Source: Peptoniphilus phoceensis (lineage in GTDB: Bacteria; Bacillota; Clostridia; Tissierellales; Peptoniphilaceae). Taken from it: 64,000 bases of DNA. The notes under the pieces were generated by a model, which saw only the letters and a list, made by a program, of their open reading frames with translations, did not search any database and was not told the origin of the DNA. The DNA lies in contig NZ_LN999806.1 of the NCBI RefSeq assembly GCF_001517665.2, forward strand, positions 62,001 through 126,000, written 5' to 3'. The translations under genes were made by a program, and so were the position numbers. Below are positions 45,900 to 53,987 of this stretch, one piece after another; the stretch's first letter is position 1, and each line of letters starts with the position of its first letter.

Positions 45900-47198
45900 G
45901 TGTTAGAATATTTTATCTTACTATTATTCATGGTAAATTTATTTCTTGCAATTATTTTTGATATATCAATTGTCCTTGCCCTCTTTGCAAATTTAATGCT
46001 CTTAATATTTTATGCTTTTATCAAAGACTACAAATTAAAAGAAATATTTGAAATGGTCTATCAAGGTCTTTTGGAGACCAAGACAATTCTCTTTGTCTTT
46101 ATTTTAATAGGAATGATAACTGGAATTTGGCGACTATCTGGCACTATCGCCTACATAATTTATTATGGGACAGGACTAATTTCTCCCAAGTTTTTTTATG
46201 TTGGAGTTTTTATATTTAACTCCCTAATTTCACTTTTGACAGGGACAAGCCTTGGAACTGCTTCCACTTCTGGAATAATTTCTATGTCAATTTCAACAGC
46301 AATGAATTTTAATCCACTGATAAGTGGAGGTGCAATTTTATCTGGTTGTTATTTTGGAGATAGGTCATCGCCAATGTCCACTTCTGCCCTTTTAGTTGCG
46401 ACACTGACAAAGACAGACCTCTATGAAAATTTAAAAAACATGTTTAGGACTTGTGTGATTCCACTTATTTTAACTTTAATTAGTTTTCAGATTTTTAACT
46501 TCGGAAGTGAGGCAGAGCTTAATTATGACAGCTTAAAATCAATTGCAGATATGTTTAATTTTAATTTTTTATTAATTATTCCAACTCTTTCTATTATTCT
46601 TCTTGCAATTTTAAAAGTTGATATAAGGTTAAATCTAATAATTTCTATTGTCCTATCTATAATTTTTGCAGTAATATTTCAAGATATGGGCCTAGGAGAA
46701 ATTTTTAGAGCTTTAATTTTTGGTTTTCACATAGATTCTGAAATTGGAAGGCTCATAAATGGTGGAGGTCTTCTCTCCATGAAAAAAATGCTTTTGATAG
46801 TTGGAATTTCTTCTGGCTACTTTGGTTTTTTCAAACACACAGATCTTTTGATGTCTATAAAAAAATATGTAAATAAAATGTTTGAAATTTTGCCAGACAT
46901 GGTGGTCATGTCCTTAATTTCTCTTATAATTGCAGCTTTTTCTGCCAACCAAACTCTAACTTCTATGATAACTTATGAAATGGCAAGGGAAAATTATGAG
47001 GATCCCTATAAACTTGCCTTGGATTTGGAAAATTCTGCAATAATGACTCCTCTCTACATACCTTGGAACATAACAGGAAGAAGTCCCATGGAGTTGGTGG
47101 GAGGTCCAATTTCTGCAATCCTATTTTCCTTTTACCACCACTATATAGTCTTGGTAAACACAATAATTTCTATAAGGAATTTTAAGAAAAACAAATAA
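45900..47198 (+). CDS. NhaC-family Na+/H+ antiporter
   Basis: This is a polytopic membrane protein of about 432 residues with the NhaC family stretches LTGTSLGTASTSGIISMSIS near residue 110 and GDRSSPMSTSALLVATLT near 155. It likely exchanges sodium, or in some relatives malate and lactate, for protons. I choose GTG 45900, because the GGGGGGG run at 45887-45893 makes a ribosome site six bases ahead. A TTG at 45885 would sit on that run. The gene stands alone between the MacAB operon (divergent) and the OpuC operon (convergent), with a terminator on its 3' side. Confidence 0.88.
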   Translation: MLEYFILLLFMVNLFLAIIFDISIVLALFANLMLLIFYAFIKDYKLKEIFEMVYQGLLETKTILFVFILIGMITGIWRLSGTIAYIIYYGTGLISPKFFYVGVFIFNSLISLLTGTSLGTASTSGIISMSISTAMNFNPLISGGAILSGCYFGDRSSPMSTSALLVATLTKTDLYENLKNMFRTCVIPLILTLISFQIFNFGSEAELNYDSLKSIADMFNFNFLLIIPTLSIILLAILKVDIRLNLIISIVLSIIFAVIFQDMGLGEIFRALIFGFHIDSEIGRLINGGGLLSMKKMLLIVGISSGYFGFFKHTDLLMSIKKYVNKMFEILPDMVVMSLISLIIAAFSANQTLTSMITYEMARENYEDPYKLALDLENSAIMTPLYIPWNITGRSPMELVGGPISAILFSFYHHYIVLVNTIISIRNFKKNK

Positions 47199-47209
47199 AA
47201 TTTTTTTAC

Positions 47210-47256
47210 CTTACACTTTCGCTTTAATTTTTAATTTTTAAAGCGAACTTGTAAAG
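47210..47256. other. Hairpin downstream of nhaC
   Basis: TTCGCTTTAA (about 47218-47227) and TTAAAGCGAA (47238-47247) pair over 10 bases, and flanking bases extend the stem imperfectly to CTTACA and TGTAAG. No T-run follows on either strand, so it is not a standard terminator. It may protect the 3' end of the transcript. Confidence 0.4.
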
Positions 47257-47288
47257 TTTGTCTAAAAATTTTATGTGAGGGCATAAAA

Positions 47289-47323
47289 ATAACTCAGAAG
47301 AATTCTCCTGAGTTATCTTTTTT
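47289..47323. terminator. Bidirectional terminator between nhaC and the osmoprotectant operon
   Basis: ATAACTCAG (47289-47297) pairs with CTGAGTTAT (47308-47316) and is followed by TTTTTT at 47318. The stem also works for the minus-strand operon that ends at 47363. Confidence 0.8.
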
Positions 47324-47362
47324 ATTAGCCAAATTTTTATTTCTCAAAAAATTTATAGGCTC

Positions 47363-48007
47363 TTATACTTTTGTAAAGCTTCTTGGTTTAAGTTTATTTT
47401 CTATTGCTCCCAAGATAAAGTCTGCTAAAACTGCCATCAAAGCTGTTGGAATAGCTCCTGCAATTATTATAGGAGATCCATTTGCCACTGTGATTCCTCT
47501 TGTAATTATATCTCCAAGTCCTCCTGCTCCTATAAAGGTTCCCACTGCTGTGACACCTATGGCAAGGACTAGGGCATTTCTTATTCCACCCATGATTATG
47601 GAAACGGCAAGGGGAAATTCTACTTTTGTCATTAGCTGAATTTTTGTCATACCCATGCCAGTTGCTGCGTCAACTAATTCTGGTGTAACTGAATTTATTC
47701 CACCAACTGTGTTTTTCAAAATTGGAAGAATTGCGTACAAAAATACTGCAAAGACCACTGTGTTTGGTCCAGTTCCAATTAAAAACATAAGTATGGCAAG
47801 CATGGCAAGGGAAGGGATTGTCTGCATTACATTGGCAATACTAATTGTAAGTCTTGATAGTTTTCTTCTTCTTGCTACGAAAAATCCAAGGGGAATTGCC
47901 ACTAATGATGCGAACAAAACTCCGTAAATGGATATGAGAAAATGCCTAATAAATTGTTCAAAGACATAGGATGCATTCTCCATATAATATAATATTACAT
48001 CAGACAT
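47363..48007 (-). CDS. Osmoprotectant ABC transporter permease (OpuCB/OpuCD type), distal copy
   Basis: This is a 214-residue permease with about five to six spans and the BPD-transport loop AATGMGMTKIQLMTKVEFPLA near residue 125, which contacts the ATPase. It moves glycine betaine, carnitine, choline or similar compounds inward. ATG 48007 follows GGAGG and overlaps the end of the binding-protein gene by 8 bases. It is homologous along its length to the proximal permease (49.0-49.6 kb), and the pair likely form the heteromeric channel. It is last in a four-gene operon. Confidence 0.92.
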   Translation of the reverse strand: MSDVILYYMENASYVFEQFIRHFLISIYGVLFASLVAIPLGFFVARRRKLSRLTISIANVMQTIPSLAMLAILMFLIGTGPNTVVFAVFLYAILPILKNTVGGINSVTPELVDAATGMGMTKIQLMTKVEFPLAVSIIMGGIRNALVLAIGVTAVGTFIGAGGLGDIITRGITVANGSPIIIAGAIPTALMAVLADFILGAIENKLKPRSFTKV

Positions 48008-48980
48008 TTTTTCCTCCTTCCGCTAATTCTTTGTATTCTTTAATTTTATTTTTATCGACTTTTACATCTTCAAAATAATTATTTTCTTTTAAGAAGTTTT
48101 CTGCCACTACTGAAGGCATAATCAAATCTTCATCTGCTTGTCTATTTAATTCTTGCATAGTTTCTGATGAGATTTGTCCCACAAGTTTCATAATTGATTC
48201 TTCAACTTCTGGATATTTTTCGACTATTGCCTTTGATGCTACTGGCGAACAATCATAAGGTGGGAAAAGTCTTTTATCATCTTCTAAGACAACTAAGTCA
48301 TAAGATGAAATTTTCCCATCAGTGGAATATCCAAGGACTACGTCCATTTCTCCACTGGCAAGGGCTGTATAAACAAGTCCTATGTCCATGGGATAGACTG
48401 TGTCAAAGGAAAATCCATAAATTTCTTGAAAGGCCTTGTATCCGTCGCCTTCTCTTTTAATCCAAGCAGTGTCAACTCCTACTTTTGTCTTGTCTTTTAT
48501 TTTTTCTAGGTCAGAAACTGTTTTAAGATTATTTTCTTCTGCAAACTTTTTAGTAACCATGAAAGCATAAGTGTTGTCAAATCCAAAGGATGGGTACCAA
48601 TATCTTTCCCATCTCTTGTAATATTCTTCCATTACAACTTTTTCTGCTTCTTTTGGATCTTTTATTGGATCCATGCCAAGTTCACCACTTAGTGCTGTTC
48701 CTGTATACATGGCACCAACAACATTTACATCACCCTTTAACATGGCTATGTGATTTAAAACAGATGATGATAGGTTGGTTATTAGTGAAACATCAAGCTC
48801 TGTGTCGTGTTCTATCATTTGTTTTACAACTTCACCTAAAATTTGTCTTTCTGTGTTGGATCCAGTTGCCACTACTACAGAAGTTTTTGTGTTGCCACCA
48901 ATTCCTGGTAGGGTACAAGATGTTAAAAAGATTGGCAAAATTATAAAAATCAAAAGATATTTTTTTAATTTTTTCATCAT
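48000..48980 (-). CDS. Osmoprotectant-binding lipoprotein (OpuCC/ProX type)
   Basis: This is the extracellular substrate-binding protein of the importer. It has a lipoprotein signal with lipobox LTSC (cysteine near residue 22), so it is tethered to the membrane. The mature part has the OpuAC fold signs VVATGSNTERQILGEVV near 35, a tryptophan/tyrosine-rich stretch around RWERYWYPSFGF near 140, and GEMDVVLGYSTDGKI near 215. Aromatic residues there could form the cation-pi cage for quaternary ammonium groups. The ATG overlaps the permease stop by 4 bases (ATGA). The 326-residue length is normal. Which osmolyte it prefers is not readable by eye. Confidence 0.92.
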   Translation of the reverse strand: MMKKLKKYLLIFIILPIFLTSCTLPGIGGNTKTSVVVATGSNTERQILGEVVKQMIEHDTELDVSLITNLSSSVLNHIAMLKGDVNVVGAMYTGTALSGELGMDPIKDPKEAEKVVMEEYYKRWERYWYPSFGFDNTYAFMVTKKFAEENNLKTVSDLEKIKDKTKVGVDTAWIKREGDGYKAFQEIYGFSFDTVYPMDIGLVYTALASGEMDVVLGYSTDGKISSYDLVVLEDDKRLFPPYDCSPVASKAIVEKYPEVEESIMKLVGQISSETMQELNRQADEDLIMPSVVAENFLKENNYFEDVKVDKNKIKEYKELAEGGKNV

Positions 48981-49612
48981 GCCACCTCACTTTTTTTGTC
49001 TGGAGATAGTTTATCCTCTAGGATTCCAAATAATAGGTCCACAATTATTGCCATAAGTGTTACTGGGATTGTTCCCCAAACTACCATTGGCATAATTGCA
49101 TTTGTAAGTCCATTAAAGATAAAATCTCCAAGTCCACCTGCTCCTACATAGGCAGCAAGAGTTGTCCAAGCAAGGACATAAACTGCTGAAAGTCTAATTC
49201 CACCCATGATAACTGGCATTGCCATAGGAATTTGAACTTTAAATAAAACTTGAGAAGGAGTCATTCCCATTCCTTTTGCTGCGTCAATTAGATTTTCATT
49301 TACTCCATCTATTCCAAGATAAGTGTTTCTCAAAATTGGAAGAAGAGAGTAGATAAAAAGTGAAACTATAGCTGGCCTTTTCCCAACTCCAAAAAGTGGA
49401 ATCATAAGAGCCAAAAGGGCAAAGGAAGGAACTGTTTGTAGCACTGAAGCTATTGCCATGACAATTTTTGCTGCTTGCTTTGATTTATTTAAAAGTATTC
49501 CCAGTGGAACTGCCACAAGGATCCCAAAAGCAAGGGAAATTGCTGCAATAAAAAGATGCTCCATAGATTTTGTCAGGATTTCTCCGCTGTTATTTATTAA
49601 AAAATCAATCAT
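48977..49612 (-). CDS. Osmoprotectant ABC transporter permease (OpuCB type), proximal copy
   Basis: This is a 211-residue permease with the coupling loop AAKGMGMTPSQVLFKVQIPMA near residue 125 and family stretches VLQTVPSFALLALMIP and GAGGLGDFIFNGL. Start ATG 49612 sits in an ATGATTGA overlap with the ATPase stop behind AGGTGA. Two in-frame alternatives 6 to 9 bases upstream cannot be excluded. It works with the ATPase, binding protein and second permease of the same operon. Confidence 0.92.
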   Translation of the reverse strand: MIDFLINNSGEILTKSMEHLFIAAISLAFGILVAVPLGILLNKSKQAAKIVMAIASVLQTVPSFALLALMIPLFGVGKRPAIVSLFIYSLLPILRNTYLGIDGVNENLIDAAKGMGMTPSQVLFKVQIPMAMPVIMGGIRLSAVYVLAWTTLAAYVGAGGLGDFIFNGLTNAIMPMVVWGTIPVTLMAIIVDLLFGILEDKLSPDKKSEVA

Positions 49613-50825
49613 TTTCATCACCTATTTTCTTAGGTGACTCACCTGATGCATCCTTCATAAGTTCAGACAAGTTGTCCTCTTCAAAAATTTCTTCCTCTTC
49701 TTCCTCTTCTTCATTTTCCCAAAGATTTGTATAAATTGTATCTACAACTGATGCCCTTGTCACTAGTCCAACAAGTTTATTTTCATCATCTACAACAGGA
49801 AGATTTTTTATGTCGAGATTATAAATGTCGCGAATGGCATTCATAATAACTGTGTCTTTATCTATGGCATAGACCTTATCCATTACTTCTTCAAGAGATT
49901 TTATATTTTTACCGAACTTTCCTATGTCAAACATGCCAACTGATCCAAGTAGATGTCCCTCATCGTCTGTAACGAAAATTGTATCTACTCTTTTCTTTCT
50001 CATAAGGGCAAGGGCATCGTAAGTTGACCTTTCCTTTGGAAGAGAAACTGGATTTTTTAACATTATTGTTTCAACAGTCCTATAAGATGTTTTTGCTTCG
50101 TTTAATTTTTCTTGACCAAGCATATCTTCTACATACTTTGATTTTGGATTTTTAAGTATATTTTCTGGAGTGTCAAATTGTTCAACGTGACCCTTTTTCA
50201 TAATTACAATTCTATCTGCAAGTGATAGGGCTTCGTCCATATCGTGGGAAACAAAGACAATAGTCTTTCCCATTTCTTTTTGAAGTCTTTTTACAAGTTT
50301 TTGTAGGGCATCTCTTGTTATTGGGTCAAGGGCACCAAAGGGTTCGTCCATTAAAATTATGTCTTGGTCTGCTGCAAGAGCTCTTATAACTCCAATTCTC
50401 TGTTGTTGTCCACCAGATAATTCTGATGGGTATTTATCTAAGTAAGATAGTGGCAAGTCCACCTTTTCGATTAGGTTTTCTGCAATAGGTCTTAATTTTT
50501 CTTCGTCCCACTTCAAAAGTCTTGGGACAAGAACTATGTTATCGTAAACTGTCATATGTGGAAGGAGTCCAATTTGTTGGATTACATAACCAATTTGTCT
50601 TCTAAGATCAACTGGGTCCATGTCCTTTATGCTGACGCCGTTTATGAGAATTTCTCCACTAGTTATATCGTTCATCCTATTTATCATTCTCATGCAAGTA
50701 GTCTTTCCCGATCCACTGGCTCCAATAAAGCATATAAATTCGCCGTCTTTAAATTTTAAATTTATATTTTCCGCTGCAACCTGATTACCGGGGTAGATTT
50801 TGCTGACATTTTTAAATTCAATCAT
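49605..50825 (-). CDS. Osmoprotectant ABC transporter ATPase with CBS domains (OpuCA type)
   Basis: This is the energy-coupling subunit. Walker A is GASGSGKTT, the signature is LSGGQQQR and Walker B is IILMDEPFGALDP, all in the first 240 residues. Two CBS domains occupy about 255-370 (NPVSLPKERSTYDALALMRK and a second with NLPVVDDENKLVGLVTRASV). In OpuA-type systems these domains sense ionic strength. The 406-residue protein ends in an acidic tail with eight consecutive glutamates, reminiscent of the anionic tails that tune osmotic gating. ATG 50825 follows AGGAGAG. It is the first gene of the operon. Confidence 0.94.
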   Translation of the reverse strand: MIEFKNVSKIYPGNQVAAENINLKFKDGEFICFIGASGSGKTTCMRMINRMNDITSGEILINGVSIKDMDPVDLRRQIGYVIQQIGLLPHMTVYDNIVLVPRLLKWDEEKLRPIAENLIEKVDLPLSYLDKYPSELSGGQQQRIGVIRALAADQDIILMDEPFGALDPITRDALQKLVKRLQKEMGKTIVFVSHDMDEALSLADRIVIMKKGHVEQFDTPENILKNPKSKYVEDMLGQEKLNEAKTSYRTVETIMLKNPVSLPKERSTYDALALMRKKRVDTIFVTDDEGHLLGSVGMFDIGKFGKNIKSLEEVMDKVYAIDKDTVIMNAIRDIYNLDIKNLPVVDDENKLVGLVTRASVVDTIYTNLWENEEEEEEEEIFEEDNLSELMKDASGESPKKIGDEND

Positions 50826-50860
50826 TAATAATCTCTCCTTTTCATCAACTAACTAAATCT

Positions 50861-50888
50861 ATTATACCCCAAAAGTCATACTTTCAAA
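50861..50888 (-). promoter_or_regulatory. Promoter of the osmoprotectant operon
   Basis: On the minus strand TATAAT (50866-50861) is preceded at 16 bases by TTTGAA (50888-50883), or at 15 bases by TTGAAA. The leader to the ATG at 50825 is about 30 bases. Confidence 0.6.
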
Positions 50889-50918
50889 AATTTTTGACTT
50901 CATACTTTATTTTGTTAG

Positions 50919-50927
50919 TGCTATAAT
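50919..50927 (+). promoter_or_regulatory. Extended -10 promoter of the ferritin-like gene
   Basis: TGCTATAAT (50919-50927) is a perfect extended -10 element. The -35 region at 17 bases is poor, which extended -10 promoters tolerate. The ATG lies 39 bases downstream. A TTGACT at 50894 is too far away (22 bases) to be a normal partner. Confidence 0.55.
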
Positions 50928-50965
50928 TTATTTGTAAGATGTTATTATTTGTTAAGGAGGTTATT

Positions 50966-51343
50966 ATGGCTAACGATTATCATGAACCGGCTAGTGAAAT
51001 GACAAAAAAGTCTAGAGAAATTATTAGGGCGATTAACTCACTAAAAGAAGAAATAGAAGCAGTGGACTGGTACTACCAAAGAGTTGCTGTTACTGACGAC
51101 AAGGAATTAAAGGAAATCATGTGGCACAATGCTGAAGAAGAAATTGAACACGCAATGATGACACTTGAATGGTTACGTCGCAACCAAGAAGGCTGGGACG
51201 AACAAATGAGAACTTACTTATTCTGCGAAGGTAGCATTATGGAAGCAGAAGAAAATAAAAAAGAAGAAGAGGACGAAGATAAAAAAGAAGATAAAAAGGA
51301 AGACAAAAAATCAAAAAAGACAACAAAAAAGAAAAGTAAATAA
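50966..51343 (+). CDS. Encapsulated-ferritin family protein with charged C-terminal tail
   Basis: This is a 125-residue two-helix ferritin-like protein of the EncFtn family, which oxidises ferrous iron at a dimer interface and is normally cargo of encapsulin shells. The whole core matches: EEIEAVDWYYQRV (residues 28-40) and HNAEEEIEHAMMTLEWLRR (54-72), then WDEQMRTYLF. The ligands known from the Rhodospirillum rubrum protein are present as Glu29, Glu59 and His62, with Glu28, Glu31, Trp35 and Tyr36 alongside. From about residue 96 the protein turns into a tail of Glu/Asp/Lys ending in mainly Lys. I see no cargo-loading peptide and no encapsulin gene. ATG 50966 is set by AAGGAGG six bases ahead. 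A terminator follows, so it is transcribed alone. Confidence 0.88.
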   Translation: MANDYHEPASEMTKKSREIIRAINSLKEEIEAVDWYYQRVAVTDDKELKEIMWHNAEEEIEHAMMTLEWLRRNQEGWDEQMRTYLFCEGSIMEAEENKKEEEDEDKKEDKKEDKKSKKTTKKKSK

Positions 51344-51356
51344 GATTTTTAAATCA

Positions 51357-51399
51357 AAAAACTGCTTGGGTTTATTTCTCCAAGCAGTTTTATTTTTTA
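51357..51399. terminator. Bidirectional terminator after the ferritin-like gene
   Basis: AAAACTGCTTGG (about 51358-51369) pairs with CCAAGCAGTTTT (51380-51391), a perfect 12-base stem, followed by a T-rich tail. It also serves the convergent permease gene that ends at 51402. Confidence 0.85.
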
Positions 51400-51401
51400 T
51401 T

Positions 51402-52613
51402 TTAAATTTTTTTCATCCTAAGATCTAAGTTCTTTTCATCAATTTTGTACTCTGTGTATTCTTTTATCAAGGCATAAATAGTTGATGCTAGTGGTATAAA
51501 TGCCCACATGCCAACTACTCCAAATAGAGATCCACCAATAGTTATAGCTACAAGAGTCCAAAGGGATGGAAGTCCAACTTCTTTTCCCACAAGTTTTGGA
51601 TAAACAAGATTTGATTCAATTTGTTGTAAGATTACAATTAGGATAATAAAGGCAAGACCCTTTGTTGGATCTTCTATTACAATCATGACAAAGGCCATGG
51701 CTCCTCCAAGGAAGGGACCAATTATTGGCACAAGATCTGTAACTCCAATTATTACTCCAAGAGTCGCCGCATTTGGCATCCTCAATATTAAACTACATAT
51801 AAAAGTTGCAATTCCAATAAAAGTTGCTACTGTAAGTTGTCCCCTTATGAAACCAAAAAAGTTTTCGTGAAGAAGGTGGAAAACATGAATTATTTTGTTT
51901 GCAACTTTGTTGTCAAAGCATGAGTAACAAATTCTTGTTGCTTGATAGCCAAGTCTTTCTTTTTCTGCCAATACATAGATAGATGTTATAAGGGCAAGGA
52001 AGAAAGAAACAAGTCCACCAACAATACTTGATGCAGTTGAAAGTGCAGAGTTAAGTATATATGATGACTTTTCGTCTGATTTTACAAAACTCTTTGCCTT
52101 GTTAAAAATTTCATTCCAAGACAAGTTGTCATATTCAGCTTGCAATTTGTCTGAATAGTTATTTAGATAAGGGATTTGTCTTGTCTTATCTATTGCCATT
52201 TGCAAGAAACTTGGAAGGGACTTTCTAAGTTCGTTAAAGGAATTTATAAGTTGTGGCACTATTATTGCACTAATTAAAAATATAAGAAGTATTAATACAA
52301 TAAAGGAAAGGGCAATTGATATTGACCTCTTGTGTTTTTGAAATTTTTCATTTTTAATTTTGTCAAAAACTTTTCTTTCCAAAAAGTTTAGGGGTATTTT
52401 CATTATAAAAGCAATTACTCCACCTAAGATAAAGGGAGCACAAATTCCTATGAATACGCCTAAGCCAGAAAATATAATTCCACTATTTCTAAATAAGTAT
52501 GCCACAAATAAAAGGGCAAGTCCCAACAAAAATATTTTCTTGTAGACATCAGTTTTAAAAGATAATTTTGATGTCAATTTATTTTTTTCTTTTATTTCTC
52601 TTTCTTCTTCCAT
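51402..52613 (-). CDS. AI-2E family (PerM/YdiK-like) membrane permease
   Basis: This is a 403-residue integral membrane protein of the AI-2E exporter-like superfamily. It has spans near 25-45 and 55-75, then one near 95-120. A soluble helical stretch follows (about 125-200), then a C-terminal group of spans with the family stretch GVTDLVPIIGPFLGGAMAFV near 295 and EVGLPSLWTLVAITIGGSLFG near 345. Members export varied small molecules or act as sodium/proton antiporters; no substrate can be named here. ATG follows GAGGTGAAAA. It lies 19 bases after a small charged protein gene and probably ends the pncB transcript. Confidence 0.9.
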   Translation of the reverse strand: MEEEREIKEKNKLTSKLSFKTDVYKKIFLLGLALLFVAYLFRNSGIIFSGLGVFIGICAPFILGGVIAFIMKIPLNFLERKVFDKIKNEKFQKHKRSISIALSFIVLILLIFLISAIIVPQLINSFNELRKSLPSFLQMAIDKTRQIPYLNNYSDKLQAEYDNLSWNEIFNKAKSFVKSDEKSSYILNSALSTASSIVGGLVSFFLALITSIYVLAEKERLGYQATRICYSCFDNKVANKIIHVFHLLHENFFGFIRGQLTVATFIGIATFICSLILRMPNAATLGVIIGVTDLVPIIGPFLGGAMAFVMIVIEDPTKGLAFIILIVILQQIESNLVYPKLVGKEVGLPSLWTLVAITIGGSLFGVVGMWAFIPLASTIYALIKEYTEYKIDEKNLDLRMKKI

Positions 52614-52632
52614 TTTTCACCTCAATTTGAAA

Positions 52633-53091
52633 CTACAAGTCAAAGTAGTCTTCAAAAAATTGTCTTTCTATATTTTTTGTCCTATTTAAGTAAATCTCTA
52701 AGTAATCATAAAATAAGGATCCAGGTCCTATTTTATTAGATTTATTTTTGTCTTCTGCATTTATATAATTTATGCGAGGAAGAGGGAGATTGTCGCCCCT
52801 TTTCCTCTTATTTTTATTTTCTTCAAAATCTTTTGGATTTACTTCAATAATAATTTCGAAATTCTTATTGTTAGCTTCATCCTTGTCCTTAAAAATGTAG
52901 TCTATGTCAAGTTTTTCTTTTTTCTTGGAAGAAGAACTATCAAGGGGGATGAGATATCTAACAGGATTTAGGGCAAGAGATTTTTCTTCATTTTCTTCTG
53001 TAAAAGAAATGACACCAGAGTTAATATCTCTAGAAAAATTATCATTTTTTTGCCTTTTTTCATCCTTATTTTCAAAATTTTTATTTTTCAA
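52633..53091 (-). CDS. Small highly charged protein, function unknown (152 aa)
   Basis: This is a 152-residue soluble protein rich in Lys, Asn, Glu and Asp, with no signal peptide, no membrane span and no cysteines. Parts that look structured are SLALNPVRYLIPLDSS near residue 40 and the C-terminal GPGSLFYDYLEIYLNRT. The rest looks flexible. The start appears to be TTG 53091, eight bases after an AGAGGA site inside the last codons of the radical SAM gene. It is thus tightly coupled to that gene. I do not recognise a family. Its position suggests a partner, regulator or substrate of the radical SAM protein, but nothing in the sequence proves it. Confidence 0.65.
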   Translation of the reverse strand: MKNKNFENKDEKRQKNDNFSRDINSGVISFTEENEEKSLALNPVRYLIPLDSSSSKKKEKLDIDYIFKDKDEANNKNFEIIIEVNPKDFEENKNKRKRGDNLPLPRINYINAEDKNKSNKIGPGSLFYDYLEIYLNRTKNIERQFFEDYFDL

Positions 53092-53093
53092 TT

Positions 53094-53960
53094 TTAAAAT
53101 CCTCTCAATACGTCAGGTCTAAAAGACTTTTTCTTTAAAGTTTTTTCTATGGCCTTTATTAGATCTTCTCTATCTTCATTTAAATTGCCAGCGAGGAGTA
53201 CATAATTGGAAGCGTGATTTGACCTAAAGACAGTTCCTTCTGAGTCCACATTTTCCAAAAATATTTTCATCTCTTCTAGGATCTCTCCTGCATCTGGCAT
53301 CTTAAATTTACCAGTCACATAATCTTCATAAAGCGGAGTATTTTTGTAAATTCTCATTGTGAGGTACCCCAAAAAGTCAGGTTTTGTTTCGGAAACTAGT
53401 TTTGCAGTTCCAACTGCATTTTTTTCCATTCCCTCTACTCCACCAAGACCTGCAATTATTGTGACAGAAGTTTTAAATCCTGCTTCCTTTGCCTTTTTCA
53501 TGGCAGTGACATATTCGTCATAAGTTATACCCTTTTGAATTTCCTTTAAGAGATCTTCATCTCCTGTTTCAAAACCAATGTAGAGCATTTCGAGTCCTTC
53601 TTCTCTTAAAGTTTTTAATTCTTCTAGGGACTTTCTATTTATATCCTGAGCTGTTGCATAGGAAGAAACCCTCTTTACATTGGGATAATATTTTTTTATT
53701 GTCCTTAGGATTTCGACTAAGTCCTCTGTCTTTAAAACAAGGGCATCTCCATCTGCCAAGAAGATTCTCTCAAAATAATCTCCATAGGAGGACATTTCGA
53801 TTAAATCCTTTTTTATATCTTCAAGGGGTCTTATCCTAAAATCATCTTCCTTGTACATGTAGCAAAAAGTACAGTTGTTGTGTGAACAACCCACTGTAGC
53901 CTGAACTATTAGTGACCTTGCCTCACTTGGCGGTCTAAAAACATTTCCGTAATACTGCAT
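53094..53960 (-). CDS. Radical SAM protein, substrate unknown
   Basis: This is a 288-residue radical SAM enzyme. The 4Fe-4S cluster cysteines are Cys25, Cys30 and Cys33 in GCSHNNCTFC. The first spacing is CX4C rather than the common CX3C, as seen in some YgiQ- and Elp3-like groups. The barrel includes FLADGDALVLKTEDLVEILR and LYIGFETGDEDLLKEIQKG, the second being a typical SAM-binding region. No extra cluster, B12 domain or SPASM cysteines are visible. The related clade is widespread in anaerobic Firmicutes but mostly uncharacterised. It lies 27 bases after pncB and is followed without a gap by the charged 152-residue protein. Confidence 0.88.
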   Translation of the reverse strand: MQYYGNVFRPPSEARSLIVQATVGCSHNNCTFCYMYKEDDFRIRPLEDIKKDLIEMSSYGDYFERIFLADGDALVLKTEDLVEILRTIKKYYPNVKRVSSYATAQDINRKSLEELKTLREEGLEMLYIGFETGDEDLLKEIQKGITYDEYVTAMKKAKEAGFKTSVTIIAGLGGVEGMEKNAVGTAKLVSETKPDFLGYLTMRIYKNTPLYEDYVTGKFKMPDAGEILEEMKIFLENVDSEGTVFRSNHASNYVLLAGNLNEDREDLIKAIEKTLKKKSFRPDVLRGF

Positions 53961-53987
53961 ATAACTTCCCTTTCTTTTTTCATCCTA

